From Mucilaginibacter ginsenosidivorax (GTDB taxonomy: Bacteria; Bacteroidota; Bacteroidia; Sphingobacteriales; Sphingobacteriaceae), in NCBI RefSeq assembly GCF_007971525.1, contig NZ_CP042437.1, positions 4,030,001-4,094,000 on the forward strand: a stretch of 64,000 bases of DNA. Direction: 5' to 3'. Below, one piece after another: positions 8,787 through 17,796 of the stretch (position 1 is its first letter; each line of letters opens with the position of its first letter). The notes beneath the pieces are model-generated. The model had not been told where the DNA came from and did no database searches. It saw nothing but the letters and a program-made list of their open reading frames with translations. The position numbers were made by a program, and so were the translations under genes.

Positions 8787-9479
8787 TTATTTAAATCGGG
8801 CACCAAAACCTACACCAATTAGCCATGGATTAATTTTAACATCGGCTTTAATGCCTGCCAGGGTAGGCGCCAGTTCGGGACTTGATGCCGGTGTTAAATT
8901 GGATGCATCAACCTTTGCATTGGTGGATAAGAACACTTTTTTAACATCTATGTTCAAAAAGAACTTCTTATTCAAATCATAGTCGAAACCCAATTGGGTA
9001 GCGAAGGCGAACTTGTTTTGATAACTAACATTTTTTACCACTCCACCCGCGTTTGCGTTATAAAAAATAGTGTAATTGGCACCTGCGCCTATATAGGGTT
9101 TAAATGCGATGCCCGTTGGCAGGTGATATTGCAAAGTAAGCGTTGGCGGCAATAATGAAACCTTGCCCAGGCTAACATCGGCAGATGAGCTGCCACCAAT
9201 AGCGGTTAAATTTGAGGCCGTAGTGTTTACTTTATGCCTTGATGTGCCCAGTATCAGTTCGGCCGAGAAATCCTTCATAAAGAAGTACGTAAAGTCAATT
9301 TCGGGGATAACAACCTTGCTGATATCGATACCGCCACCAATTACACCAATAGTTGCACTTTCCTGCGGAGCAACATATACACCGCGAACGCGTACGTTCC
9401 ACTCACTTTTTTGTTGACCAAAACCTCTTAATGAGGCTATCATTAATATTGTAAAAACGGATAATAATAATTTGTTCAT
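8787..9479 (-). CDS. OmpW family outer-membrane beta-barrel protein
   Basis: This 230-residue protein has a cleavable signal (MNKLLLSVFTILMIASLRGFGQQ), then an 8-stranded barrel pattern with alternating hydrophobic and polar residues. It contains the OmpW-like EIDFTYFFMKDFSAEL, LPPTLTLQYHLPTG and PYIGAGANYTIFYN segments, and ends with an outer-membrane Phe-containing strand (GVGFGARFK). OmpW proteins form small hydrophobic channels in the outer membrane, and their substrate is generally unclear. Monocistronic, with its own promoter box and terminator. Confidence 0.88.
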   Translation of the reverse strand: MNKLLLSVFTILMIASLRGFGQQKSEWNVRVRGVYVAPQESATIGVIGGGIDISKVVIPEIDFTYFFMKDFSAELILGTSRHKVNTTASNLTAIGGSSSADVSLGKVSLLPPTLTLQYHLPTGIAFKPYIGAGANYTIFYNANAGGVVKNVSYQNKFAFATQLGFDYDLNKKFFLNIDVKKVFLSTNAKVDASNLTPASSPELAPTLAGIKADVKINPWLIGVGFGARFK

Positions 9480-9849
9480 CTTGTTTGTTTTTTTAATTAT
9501 AGGTCAAAGGTATCGGCCCTTAAATATCTAAATATGCCTAAAGCCATTAAGCAAAATGATACTAATCATGGCCATTTAGAAGATTGCCGGGTAATTTTAC
9601 GAGGGTATATTCATGTGCCTGAAAAGTTTGCATGCACATGATTAACCGCCTGCTGCCAGCGCCCATAAATCAACAAACAAAACGTGCCCTGTCCTCAAAC
9701 CTGTTTTAGTTTAAATGATGTGTTTCATTTACCGATTGAAACAGCCAGTTAATCGATACATTACTGTAAATACGCCTATGTTACAACATCTTTAGTACAG
9801 ATTGGCTGTGCACTGTTGCGCCAATCCACCAAATTAATTGTGCTTATAG
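9480..9849. other. divergent intergenic region between the OmpW-type and PKD genes
   Basis: 370 bp without a gene. It holds the promoter of the minus-strand barrel gene (box at 9505-9512) and presumably that of the plus-strand PKD-repeat gene. I saw no repeat or RNA structure that I can name. Confidence 0.5.
9505..9512 (-). promoter_or_regulatory. candidate -7 promoter box for the OmpW-type gene
   Basis: On the minus strand the sequence is TACCTTTG, an exact TAnnTTTG match, 26 bp upstream of the ATG. The -33 region is only T-rich. Confidence 0.5.
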
Positions 9850-12651
9850 ATGTTGTTTACTTTAAAGCCCGGCAAACCGCTTGCCCTTATCGCCTGTTTT
9901 CTGTATATCCTGTTTTCATACTGCCAGGCTGAGGCACAAAGCCTGGGCGACCCGGTTGTTAAAATAACCTTTGGTTCGGGCACTGCCTCAAGGGCCGGCG
10001 CGCTTTCTGCTGATTCAGGATCTACCACTTACGTTTACAGTGCAAGCGGGCAAATTGGCGAAAACTATTACACCATAACAAACCAAAGCAATACCACTGT
10101 ACACGGCGGCTTTGTAACCAGTTACGATCATGATTATGAAACAACGGGTAATACCAGCGGCTATATGATGGTGGTAAACGGAAACGTACAGGCAGGCACG
10201 GTTTATACCCATACGGTCCCCGGCCTTTGCGGCAACACCCAGTATCAGTTTGGCGTTTGGATTAAAAATGTACTGTCAACAGGTGGTATATTGCCTAATA
10301 TGGTTTTTCACATTTACGCCGCTGATGGTGTAACCGAATTAGGAACAGGCGTATCAACCGGCGATGTACCTACCGGCAATGTATGGCATAATTACACGGC
10401 AAACTTCACCTTACCCGCGGGCACAGGCGACGTGGTAATTAAACTGGTGAGTAATGCCAGCGGCACGCAGGGTAACGATTTCGCTGTAGATGACATCACC
10501 TTCAGTCCTTACGGTTCAACTGTTTCGGCTGTTTTCAACGGTTCAACCACAGGTACCGAAACCACATGCGCGGGTTCGGCACAAACATATACTATTAATG
10601 CTACCAGTACACTGGCCAGCGGGTACGTGCAAAAACTACAAATGTATACCAACGGCAGCTGGACAGACCTAAGTACCGCCGGTACGGCTACCACGTATAC
10701 TATTACAACCCCTACTACGGCGGGCACTTATCTGTATCGCCTGGTCTCGGCAATAACAGCAAATATCACATCGGCCAGCTGTGTTGTGGCATCTAATAAT
10801 TTAACGCTAATAGTCACCCCGGCGCCGGTGGCTGCATTTACTACTGCCGATCAAACCTGCCTGGGTACAGCAAATGTGTTTACCGATGCCTCGGTAACCA
10901 ACGGATCAACCATACAATCATGGGCCTGGAACTTTGGCGATGGGCAAACATCGGCATTACAAAGCCCTACGCATACCTACGCTAAAACAGGTACTTATAC
11001 AGTAACGCTTACTGTAACGGGCAATACCGGGTGTACGCCATCGGTTATCACCAAAACGGTAACCATCAACGCGCTGCCGGTAGCGGCATTCAGCTTTACC
11101 ACGCCCGATTGTTTAACCCAGGCGGTTACCATTACCGATCAATCAACAACAGGCACGGGTACAATCACCACCTGGCTTTGGGATTACGGCGACGGCACAA
11201 CCGAAACCAAAACCACCAACACAGCTTTTACCCACCTGTACGCCAGCGCGGGTACTTATAGCATAAAGTTAACCATCACCAACACAGGCGGGTGTACGGC
11301 TACACTTACAAAAAGCCTTACGGTAAGCCCGTTGCCTGTAGCTGCATTCGCGATGCCCGATGTTTGCCTGGCCGATGCATCGGCCACATTTACGAATAAC
11401 AGCACTATTGCCGATAACAGCACAGGGAGTTTTACTTATTTGTGGAATTTCGGCGATGCGAATGCAACCACTGCCAATCCCAATACATCCACCCTGAAAA
11501 ATCCATCGCATAAATATACCCAGGCAGCGGTGTACCAGGTTACGCTTACGGTAACATCGGCAAGTGGCTGTACATCTGCAATTACTCAAAGTTTTACGGT
11601 GAATGGATCTATACCCGTAGCATCATTCACCGTGGCCAATACATCAGCGCTGTGCAGCGATCAGCAGGTAAGCTTTACCAACACTTCTACGGTCGATTTT
11701 GGTAGCATTACCAAAGTAGAGTGGTACTACGATTATGGTAATAACCCGGGTACAGTTGAAACTGACGAAAGCCCAAGCTATGGAAAAATATATAATCACA
11801 CCTATACGGCTTTTCATACCCCGGCCTCGCAAAACTACCAGGTGCGCATGGTTGCTTATTCCGGCGGCAGCTGCGTATCTATTATGGATAAAACCATTAC
11901 CCTGCTTGCCGTACCCGATATAACTTTCACTGCACCATCGGCAGTATGTGTTAATGGCGGCACTGTACAATTAGCAGCCCAGGAAACCGCTGGCGTAGCC
12001 GGTACAGGTGTATACTCAGGCACTGGGGTAAGTAGTACCGGTATATTTGATCCAACTGTATCAGGAGCCGGTACTTTTACTATAAACTACGTTTACACGG
12101 CAACAAATTCCTGCCCGGTTTCGGCAAGTCAGGCTATTACTGTAAACCCTATTCCAGTTATTACTACCGGACCCGACATTACGGTATTATCCGGCGGAAC
12201 CGCCAGGCTACCTGCTACTGCAACGGGTACAGGGCTGACATATTTATGGTCGCCGGCAACTTACCTTAACGATGCTACCTTGTTAAACCCAACGGTTACA
12301 CCTACCGACGATATCACCTATACCCTTACAGTGACCAACAGTTCGGGTTGCTCGGTAAGCGGGCAGGTGAATGTTTCCGTATTGCAGGGGCCGGTTGTAC
12401 CTAATGCTTTCTCCCCCAATGGCGATGGCGTTAACGACCAATGGAACATCAAATACCTCAACACTTACACCAACTGCACCGTTGAGGTTTATAACCGTTA
12501 CGGCGCCAGGCTGTTCGCCTCGGTAGGGTACGCGGTTCCGTGGGATGGCACTTACAATGGTACCCCTGTGCCGGGCGGCGTATACTATTATATCATCAAC
12601 CCGAAACACGGGCGGAGTACCATGTCGGGATCATTAACGATAATCAGGTGA
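9850..12651 (+). CDS. large secreted PKD-repeat protein with T9SS type B sorting domain
   Basis: This 933-residue exported protein has a signal peptide (about 1-30, LIACFLYILFSYCQAEAQS). An N-terminal jelly-roll-like region lies at about 35-230 (VTYHT... TLPAGTGDVVIKLVSNASG), then at least three PKD domains between about 325 and 690, each with the WNFGDG/WDYGDG-type core and a HTYAKTGTYTVTLTV-type strand. The C-terminal approximately 85 residues match the gliding-motility-associated (CHU_C) sorting domain: VPNAFSPNGDGVNDQW, VEVYNRYG, W-GTYNG and PGGVYYYII. That domain directs export through the type IX secretion system and attachment at the cell surface. Likely an adhesin or cell-surface structural protein. 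No catalytic domain was recognised. The proteins are Thr/Ser/Gly-rich and low in Lys, as usual for this class. Confidence 0.9.
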   Translation: MLFTLKPGKPLALIACFLYILFSYCQAEAQSLGDPVVKITFGSGTASRAGALSADSGSTTYVYSASGQIGENYYTITNQSNTTVHGGFVTSYDHDYETTGNTSGYMMVVNGNVQAGTVYTHTVPGLCGNTQYQFGVWIKNVLSTGGILPNMVFHIYAADGVTELGTGVSTGDVPTGNVWHNYTANFTLPAGTGDVVIKLVSNASGTQGNDFAVDDITFSPYGSTVSAVFNGSTTGTETTCAGSAQTYTINATSTLASGYVQKLQMYTNGSWTDLSTAGTATTYTITTPTTAGTYLYRLVSAITANITSASCVVASNNLTLIVTPAPVAAFTTADQTCLGTANVFTDASVTNGSTIQSWAWNFGDGQTSALQSPTHTYAKTGTYTVTLTVTGNTGCTPSVITKTVTINALPVAAFSFTTPDCLTQAVTITDQSTTGTGTITTWLWDYGDGTTETKTTNTAFTHLYASAGTYSIKLTITNTGGCTATLTKSLTVSPLPVAAFAMPDVCLADASATFTNNSTIADNSTGSFTYLWNFGDANATTANPNTSTLKNPSHKYTQAAVYQVTLTVTSASGCTSAITQSFTVNGSIPVASFTVANTSALCSDQQVSFTNTSTVDFGSITKVEWYYDYGNNPGTVETDESPSYGKIYNHTYTAFHTPASQNYQVRMVAYSGGSCVSIMDKTITLLAVPDITFTAPSAVCVNGGTVQLAAQETAGVAGTGVYSGTGVSSTGIFDPTVSGAGTFTINYVYTATNSCPVSASQAITVNPIPVITTGPDITVLSGGTARLPATATGTGLTYLWSPATYLNDATLLNPTVTPTDDITYTLTVTNSSGCSVSGQVNVSVLQGPVVPNAFSPNGDGVNDQWNIKYLNTYTNCTVEVYNRYGARLFASVGYAVPWDGTYNGTPVPGGVYYYIINPKHGRSTMSGSLTIIR

Positions 12652-13275
12652 TTTGTATGCAAAGCGTTCGCTTTTTACATACACTGTTCGGGTGTTCGGG
12701 GGTGAGTGGTTATTGCGTTTGTAATCAGGGTATTAAGTGTTCGGATGGTTGTTGGTTTGGCTGAACAAGGGCGTTTTTTGTCAAAAGATAAAATCAAAAA
12801 ATGCATTTTTGAAAAGGTGTTCAAAAATGTGTCTGATTAGCGAAATAAATATGCAGTAAACAGCAATTTTTATCAAGAAATATGCAATGATTTTTAAAAA
12901 ATTAAAACTTATGTTGCCGTCGTTTCACGGCGATAGAGGGCAGGGCATACTTTCCGTCTTCTCCCTGCATCGGTATTGCTGTTTTTGCCGGTTAGGGGCA
13001 AATAAGTATAGGCCGTATCCGCGCATTGGCTGGCATATCTGCAACCATATCTGAGTTTGACTGAAAACAGGGATATTAACTGTTAAAAGGGCAAAAACAG
13101 TGGCGGAGTGTCATTATCCCCGCTGTTTGAGCAATTTACCCCCTTTTGCCGATGCTAAAAATGAATGATATTTGAAGTCCGGGAATAACCAATGGAGCCG
13201 TTATTTTTGCTGTAGTGCGCTGCGGGTACTATAGCCTCTGCAACATAAACCCCAATAAAAGCAACCTAATTAATT
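12652..13275. other. 624-bp gene-free spacer upstream of the arabinosidase cluster
   Basis: No credible coding frame on either strand. It is probably the leader and control region of the GH43 cluster. I saw no paired repeats, no recognised riboswitch and no clear TAnnTTTG box close to the first GH43 start. Confidence 0.45.
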
Positions 13276-14781
13276 ATGTGTAACTACAGATTGAGTAAAA
13301 GCTTCTTTATCACACTGCTATTAACAATACTAAATGGGGTGTGTTATGCCCAGCAGTTGGGGTTTAATCCGGTTATCCCGGATTACTCGGCAGATCCCTC
13401 GGTAGTTACGTTCAATGGTGTATATTATCTTTACGGAACGTCGGACATTGACCGGAAGCTTGACAGGATGGGCCCGCCGGTGGTATGGAAATCGCCCGAT
13501 ATGATCAATTGGAGTTACAGCGGTAATATATTACCGGTTATTGACTGGAGCAAGCCTTACAACTACAAAGATAGGGATGGCGCGCCCAAAACCGGATATT
13601 TCCGTTTTTGGGCGCCCGGAAAGGTATTTAAAAAAGACGGTGCATACCAAATGTTTGCTACCATTGTTAAACCCAATGGGCAGGTGGGTACTTATTTGCT
13701 TACTGCCCCCATACCCGAAGGGCCGTTTCATTTTACCAATGGCACGGGTGTTTACTTTAACGAACCCGAAAAAGCCGGCGAAGAAGCTAAGCCGGTAGCG
13801 AATGATATTGACGGCGACCCGTTTGTTGACGATGACGGATCGGCCTACCTGGTGTGGAGGAAAAGAAATATATCGAAACTTAGCCCCGACTGGAAAACCC
13901 TGACCGGAGATAAAGTGATTATACAAACCTCGCGGGCCGGCTACTCTGAAGGTCCGTTTCTTTTCAAGCGCAAAGGAATCTATTACTATGTTTATACGCT
14001 AAGCGGTGGCTCAAACTATGTGTACGCCTATATGATGAGCAAAGCCGGCCCCCTGGGGCCGTATTCGGCCCCGGCAGGTCCAGATATTATACTACAGTCG
14101 GATATCGCCGCCAATGTTTGGGGGCCAGGGCATGGCAACGTATTTGAAATGCCAGGCACCGGGCAATACGTTTTCTTTTACCTGGAATATGGTAATGGCT
14201 ATACAACACGGCAGGTTTTTGCCAATAAGCTGGATTTTAATGCCGATGGCACCATTAAACCCGTGAAGGTAAACCGCGCCGGTATTGGTGCGCTGTTAAA
14301 AAACAGCTACCCCGCGGCCATAAAACCAGTGGCTGTTAAGGCGTCGGACTCCAGGCCGGATTCTTTAATCAAGTCTGTTATCGACACCGCTATATCCGGT
14401 ATTGCAGGCATTGCTCCCCGCGATAAGGGCGAGGGCGTTGTTGCCGTTGAGCGCACCATGAATGGTAAGCCCGAAAATGCGGTGGATGGCAACTACGGAA
14501 CTTTTTGGATGGCAGCCGGTGATACCCAGCCCTGGCTTGAAGCCGACCTGGGATCGGTTAAAAAGGTTAACAAGTGCGAGTTGTATTTTGTTGCCTCTAC
14601 CTTAGGGCATACCTGGAAGCTGGAGAAATCAACCGACGGAAAAAAATGGCTCACGGTTAAAACAAACACCGAACCGGCAGTGCGGTCGCCGGAGGTTGCC
14701 GCTAAAATAGGATCGGCGAGGTATCTTAGGGTAACCGTGCTATCCGGCGTGCCGGGCCTATGGGAAATGAAGCTACATTAA
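13276..14781 (+). CDS. glycoside hydrolase family 43 protein with C-terminal F5/8 type C (discoidin) domain
   Basis: This 501-residue exported enzyme has a signal peptide of about 25 residues (ending NGVCYAQQ). A five-bladed propeller at about 30-350 carries the three GH43 acidic sites: a base Asp in PDYSADPSV, a pKa-modulating Asp in NDIDGDPFVDDDG and an acid Glu in YSEGPFLFKRKG. The last approximately 130 residues (ENAVDGNYGTFWMA... WLEADLGSVKKVNKCELYF) form a discoidin-like carbohydrate-binding module. GH43 enzymes with inverting mechanism cleave arabinofuranosyl or xylosyl linkages in plant polysaccharides. The exact linkage is not readable. It is the first gene of four same-strand hydrolases and sits 18 bp before the next. 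Confidence 0.88.
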   Translation: MCNYRLSKSFFITLLLTILNGVCYAQQLGFNPVIPDYSADPSVVTFNGVYYLYGTSDIDRKLDRMGPPVVWKSPDMINWSYSGNILPVIDWSKPYNYKDRDGAPKTGYFRFWAPGKVFKKDGAYQMFATIVKPNGQVGTYLLTAPIPEGPFHFTNGTGVYFNEPEKAGEEAKPVANDIDGDPFVDDDGSAYLVWRKRNISKLSPDWKTLTGDKVIIQTSRAGYSEGPFLFKRKGIYYYVYTLSGGSNYVYAYMMSKAGPLGPYSAPAGPDIILQSDIAANVWGPGHGNVFEMPGTGQYVFFYLEYGNGYTTRQVFANKLDFNADGTIKPVKVNRAGIGALLKNSYPAAIKPVAVKASDSRPDSLIKSVIDTAISGIAGIAPRDKGEGVVAVERTMNGKPENAVDGNYGTFWMAAGDTQPWLEADLGSVKKVNKCELYFVASTLGHTWKLEKSTDGKKWLTVKTNTEPAVRSPEVAAKIGSARYLRVTVLSGVPGLWEMKLH

Positions 14782-14799
14782 TGCAACCATGCTGAAAAA

Positions 14800-16572
14800 A
14801 TGAACCAACATATTAAAGAGTATATTTTGCAAATATTAAAGACAGCCACCATAGTTTCCAGCCTGGTACTATTAACTGTATTGGTTGGTTGCGGTAATTT
14901 GCGCGCGCAGAACCGGCATCAAAAAGCACAGTACACCATATGTAATCCGCTGGATCTGAACTATAGGTTTTGCCTTGATACACCGTCGCGCAGGGAGGCG
15001 GCAGACCCTGCCGTCATCGTTTTTAAAGGCGAGTACTATCTTTTTGCTTCCAAATCGGGTGGGTATTGGCATTCGCCCGACCTGAAGCAATGGAAACTTA
15101 TAAAAACGGATGATTTGCCCTTAGAGGATTATGCGCCAACCGCCGTGGTGATAGGAGATACGGTTTTGTTTATGGCCTCTACCGGGAAGGATGGAGGCAA
15201 GATATACAAAACAGGTAATCCGCAAAGCGGAAAGTGGACAGTTGCCAACCCGGCATTTCCGATTAGCCTGGTAGACCCGGATTTGTTTTTTGATGATGAT
15301 AGCCGGCTATATCTTTATTATGGCTGCTCAAATATCAATCCTATTTTTGTTGTTGAACTGGACATGAAAACCCTGATGCCCAAAACCCCGCCTATTCCGC
15401 TTATCAATAGCGACCGCTCTGTTAATGGCTGGGAGCGTTCGGGCGAGCATAACGAGCTGCCCTCCCGGCCATGGATTGAGGGGGCGTGGATGACAAAGGT
15501 TAAAGGGAAATATTACCTGCAATATGCTTGTCCCGAAACAGAATTTAAAAGCTATTCGGATGGGCTTTACACTGGCGATTCACCCTTAGGCCCTTTCCGC
15601 CTGGCCCCGAATAATCCGTTTTCTGCCAGGCAGGGAGGCTTTATAGGCAGCGCGGGGCATAGCAGTACCTTCCTGGACAAATACGGTAATTATTGGAGAA
15701 TCTCGACAATGACCATATCGGTGCACCATCGGTATGAGCGCCGGTTGGGAATCTTTCCGGCTTTTTTCCGGTCGCCGGAGGATGCTTATACCTACACCGG
15801 TTATGGCGATTATCCTTTTTTTGTACCCGATAGGCGGATAAACAGCCCCTCTGCTCTCTCTACAGGATGGGCGTTGCTGTCTTATAACAAGCCGGTTTCG
15901 GTCTCGTCCCAAATCAGGGGGCACGAGGCTTCATTGGCGGCAGATGAGGATGTCAGGACATATTGGAGTGCGGCAACCGGCAGTGATAAGGAATGGATAA
16001 GTATGGATTTGAAAGCCAAATGCAGAATTAATGCGATACAAATAAATTTTGCCGATCATAATGCCGGGATATACGGCCGGAAGCCCCATGAAGCTTACGA
16101 TTATCTATTGGAAGTATCGGCCGACAATACCCATTGGACACTAATAAACAATACGTGGTTAACAGCGCAGGATAACCCCCACCCCTATATTGAATTGGCT
16201 AAACCGGTATATGCAAAATATTTGCGTATCAGGAACGTGAGCGTTCCCGGCGGCACTTTCGCATTATGGGGACTGCGGGTATTCGGAAAGCAATTGCAAC
16301 AACTGGCCAAAGAAAAAATTACTTTTACTGCAATAAGGGACAGTACCGACCGGTGCCGTATCCGTTTAAAATGGCTTGCCTGTCAATCTTCAACAGGTTA
16401 TAATATCAGGTATGGCATCGCACCTGGCAAAATGTATCAAAACTACCAGGTAAACGGAAAAAACGGCGCCGAAATTGGAAATTTAAATAGCAAACAAAGC
16501 TATTATTTTACCGTAGAGCGTTTTAACGAAAATGGCATCGTCAAAAGCGGTCAAGTCGTATTTATTAAATGA
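14800..16572 (+). CDS. GH43-like lipoprotein with F5/8 type C and fibronectin-III-like tail
   Basis: In this 590-residue protein the N terminus has a hydrophobic stretch ending in a lipobox (VLVGCGN), so it is probably a surface or periplasmic lipoprotein. The GH43 propeller runs from about 50 to 350, with acid sites in REAADPAVIVF, LVDPDLFFDDDSRLY and RPWIEGAWMTKVKGKYY. A discoidin-type module follows at about 365-490 (HEASLAADEDVRTYWSA... WISMDLKAKCRINAIQI), and a C-terminal fibronectin-III-like domain (about 500-590, STGYNIRYGIAPG... SKQSYYFTVERFNENG). The modular tail is typical of polysaccharide-bound enzymes. Paralogous in layout to the upstream gene but clearly diverged. Likely substrate: arabinose- or xylose-containing side chains (inferred). 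Confidence 0.85.
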   Translation: MNQHIKEYILQILKTATIVSSLVLLTVLVGCGNLRAQNRHQKAQYTICNPLDLNYRFCLDTPSRREAADPAVIVFKGEYYLFASKSGGYWHSPDLKQWKLIKTDDLPLEDYAPTAVVIGDTVLFMASTGKDGGKIYKTGNPQSGKWTVANPAFPISLVDPDLFFDDDSRLYLYYGCSNINPIFVVELDMKTLMPKTPPIPLINSDRSVNGWERSGEHNELPSRPWIEGAWMTKVKGKYYLQYACPETEFKSYSDGLYTGDSPLGPFRLAPNNPFSARQGGFIGSAGHSSTFLDKYGNYWRISTMTISVHHRYERRLGIFPAFFRSPEDAYTYTGYGDYPFFVPDRRINSPSALSTGWALLSYNKPVSVSSQIRGHEASLAADEDVRTYWSAATGSDKEWISMDLKAKCRINAIQINFADHNAGIYGRKPHEAYDYLLEVSADNTHWTLINNTWLTAQDNPHPYIELAKPVYAKYLRIRNVSVPGGTFALWGLRVFGKQLQQLAKEKITFTAIRDSTDRCRIRLKWLACQSSTGYNIRYGIAPGKMYQNYQVNGKNGAEIGNLNSKQSYYFTVERFNENGIVKSGQVVFIK

Positions 16573-16670
16573 CACCATCTGGGAGGCCGGCTCTTTATCT
16601 CCTGAATGATGTTGCGGCCGGCTAACAATACAAAATAATTGTACAAACAGATTTTAACCAACGATAAAAA

Positions 16671-17612
16671 ATGATAAAAAAACCGGTGCTTATTCAACTG
16701 ATTGCCTTGCTAACGGTGTGTGTTGGCGTAGCTCATGCACAAACAAAACCCGATACCAATGCAAAGCAATTTTTCCTTTTTTCCTATTTTGTTGAGCAAA
16801 ATGCCGGCGTTAACCTTGCGGTAAGCACCAATGGCATCAATTGGCTGCCGGTTAACCAGGGAAAGGTTGTAGCAACACCCCAGGTAGGCGAAAAACTGAT
16901 CAGGGATCCCAGCATCAACCTGGGAACAGATGGAATTTTCCGGATGGTATGGACCACCGGCTGGAAAGGAAAAAATATTGGTTATGCCGAATCCAAAGAT
17001 CCGGCAAAATGGGAAGAAGAAAAAGCCATCCCTGTAGGTTTAGGTATAGATAGCACCAGCAATTGCTGGGCGCCCGAAATATTTTATAACCCCCAAAAGA
17101 AAAACTACATGATCTATTGGTCGTCAAATGTTGGTCCGTGGAAAAAAGGAGGAGAAGGCAGGATTTATTTTGTAACTACAAAAGATTTCAAGGTATTTAG
17201 CAAGCCCGCTATTCTTTTCCGCAACGGATCTCCGGCGGGCGGCGCAAGCGGCAACCAGGGGCCTATAGATGCCTTTATTTATAAGGATAACAAACGCTAT
17301 CTTTTATTTTATAAAAAAGATGATAACACCCATATCCCTAATATTTATTACCGGGCCGGCCAAAGCCCGGAAGGGCCCTGGGGTGATGAACATGGGCCGG
17401 TAACCCCATCAACCGGCGACGAAGGGCCATCGATAGTAAAAATCGGTTCAAATTATTGCATGTTTACAGATCCATTTGAAAGCGATTTTGCTTACCTGTT
17501 TGTATCTAAGGATCTGAAAACGTGGAAACGCCAGGCCACTGATCTTAAAATGGCCCACGGAACGGTTATCGAAATTTCTAAACAAACTGCGCTTAAGTTA
17601 TTAAAGGAGTAA
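16671..17612 (+). CDS. single-domain GH43-type glycoside hydrolase
   Basis: This 313-residue exported protein has a signal peptide ending VCVGVAHAQT. It is one five-bladed propeller with no accessory module. Candidate catalytic acids lie in KLIRDPSINLG (base Asp), GNQGPIDAFIYKDN (modulating Asp) and DEGPSIVKIGSNY (acid Glu). CWAPEIFYNPQKKNYMIYW is the typical blade-2 motif of GH43 and related families. It is shorter and more distant than the two preceding GH43 proteins. Intergenic distance from the upstream gene is 98 bp. Predicted to act on arabinofuranosides or beta-xylosides. Confidence 0.82.
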   Translation: MIKKPVLIQLIALLTVCVGVAHAQTKPDTNAKQFFLFSYFVEQNAGVNLAVSTNGINWLPVNQGKVVATPQVGEKLIRDPSINLGTDGIFRMVWTTGWKGKNIGYAESKDPAKWEEEKAIPVGLGIDSTSNCWAPEIFYNPQKKNYMIYWSSNVGPWKKGGEGRIYFVTTKDFKVFSKPAILFRNGSPAGGASGNQGPIDAFIYKDNKRYLLFYKKDDNTHIPNIYYRAGQSPEGPWGDEHGPVTPSTGDEGPSIVKIGSNYCMFTDPFESDFAYLFVSKDLKTWKRQATDLKMAHGTVIEISKQTALKLLKE

Positions 17613-17710
17613 ATCCCTGTTGTTTATTATAATTGTCAAAATAACAATAATAATAGTCGAGGGTGTTTTTAGTTAAATAGGGATAGCATAATTAAATTAC
17701 GGGTTACTAA

Positions 17711-17741
17711 TTTTTATTTATCGCAAAAAGGCATATATTTG
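17711..17741 (+). promoter_or_regulatory. promoter upstream of the GH51 arabinofuranosidase
   Basis: TTTT (17711-17714), 19 bp, then TATATTTG (17734-17741) fits the Bacteroidota -33/-7 pattern closely. It implies that the GH51 gene can be transcribed separately from the GH43 genes and favours the downstream ATG at 17797 over the one at 17749. Confidence 0.6.
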
Positions 17742-17796
17742 TTAATAATTGTTCTTTACACAATTATTAATTATAAACCTCAAAAAATTAAACCTG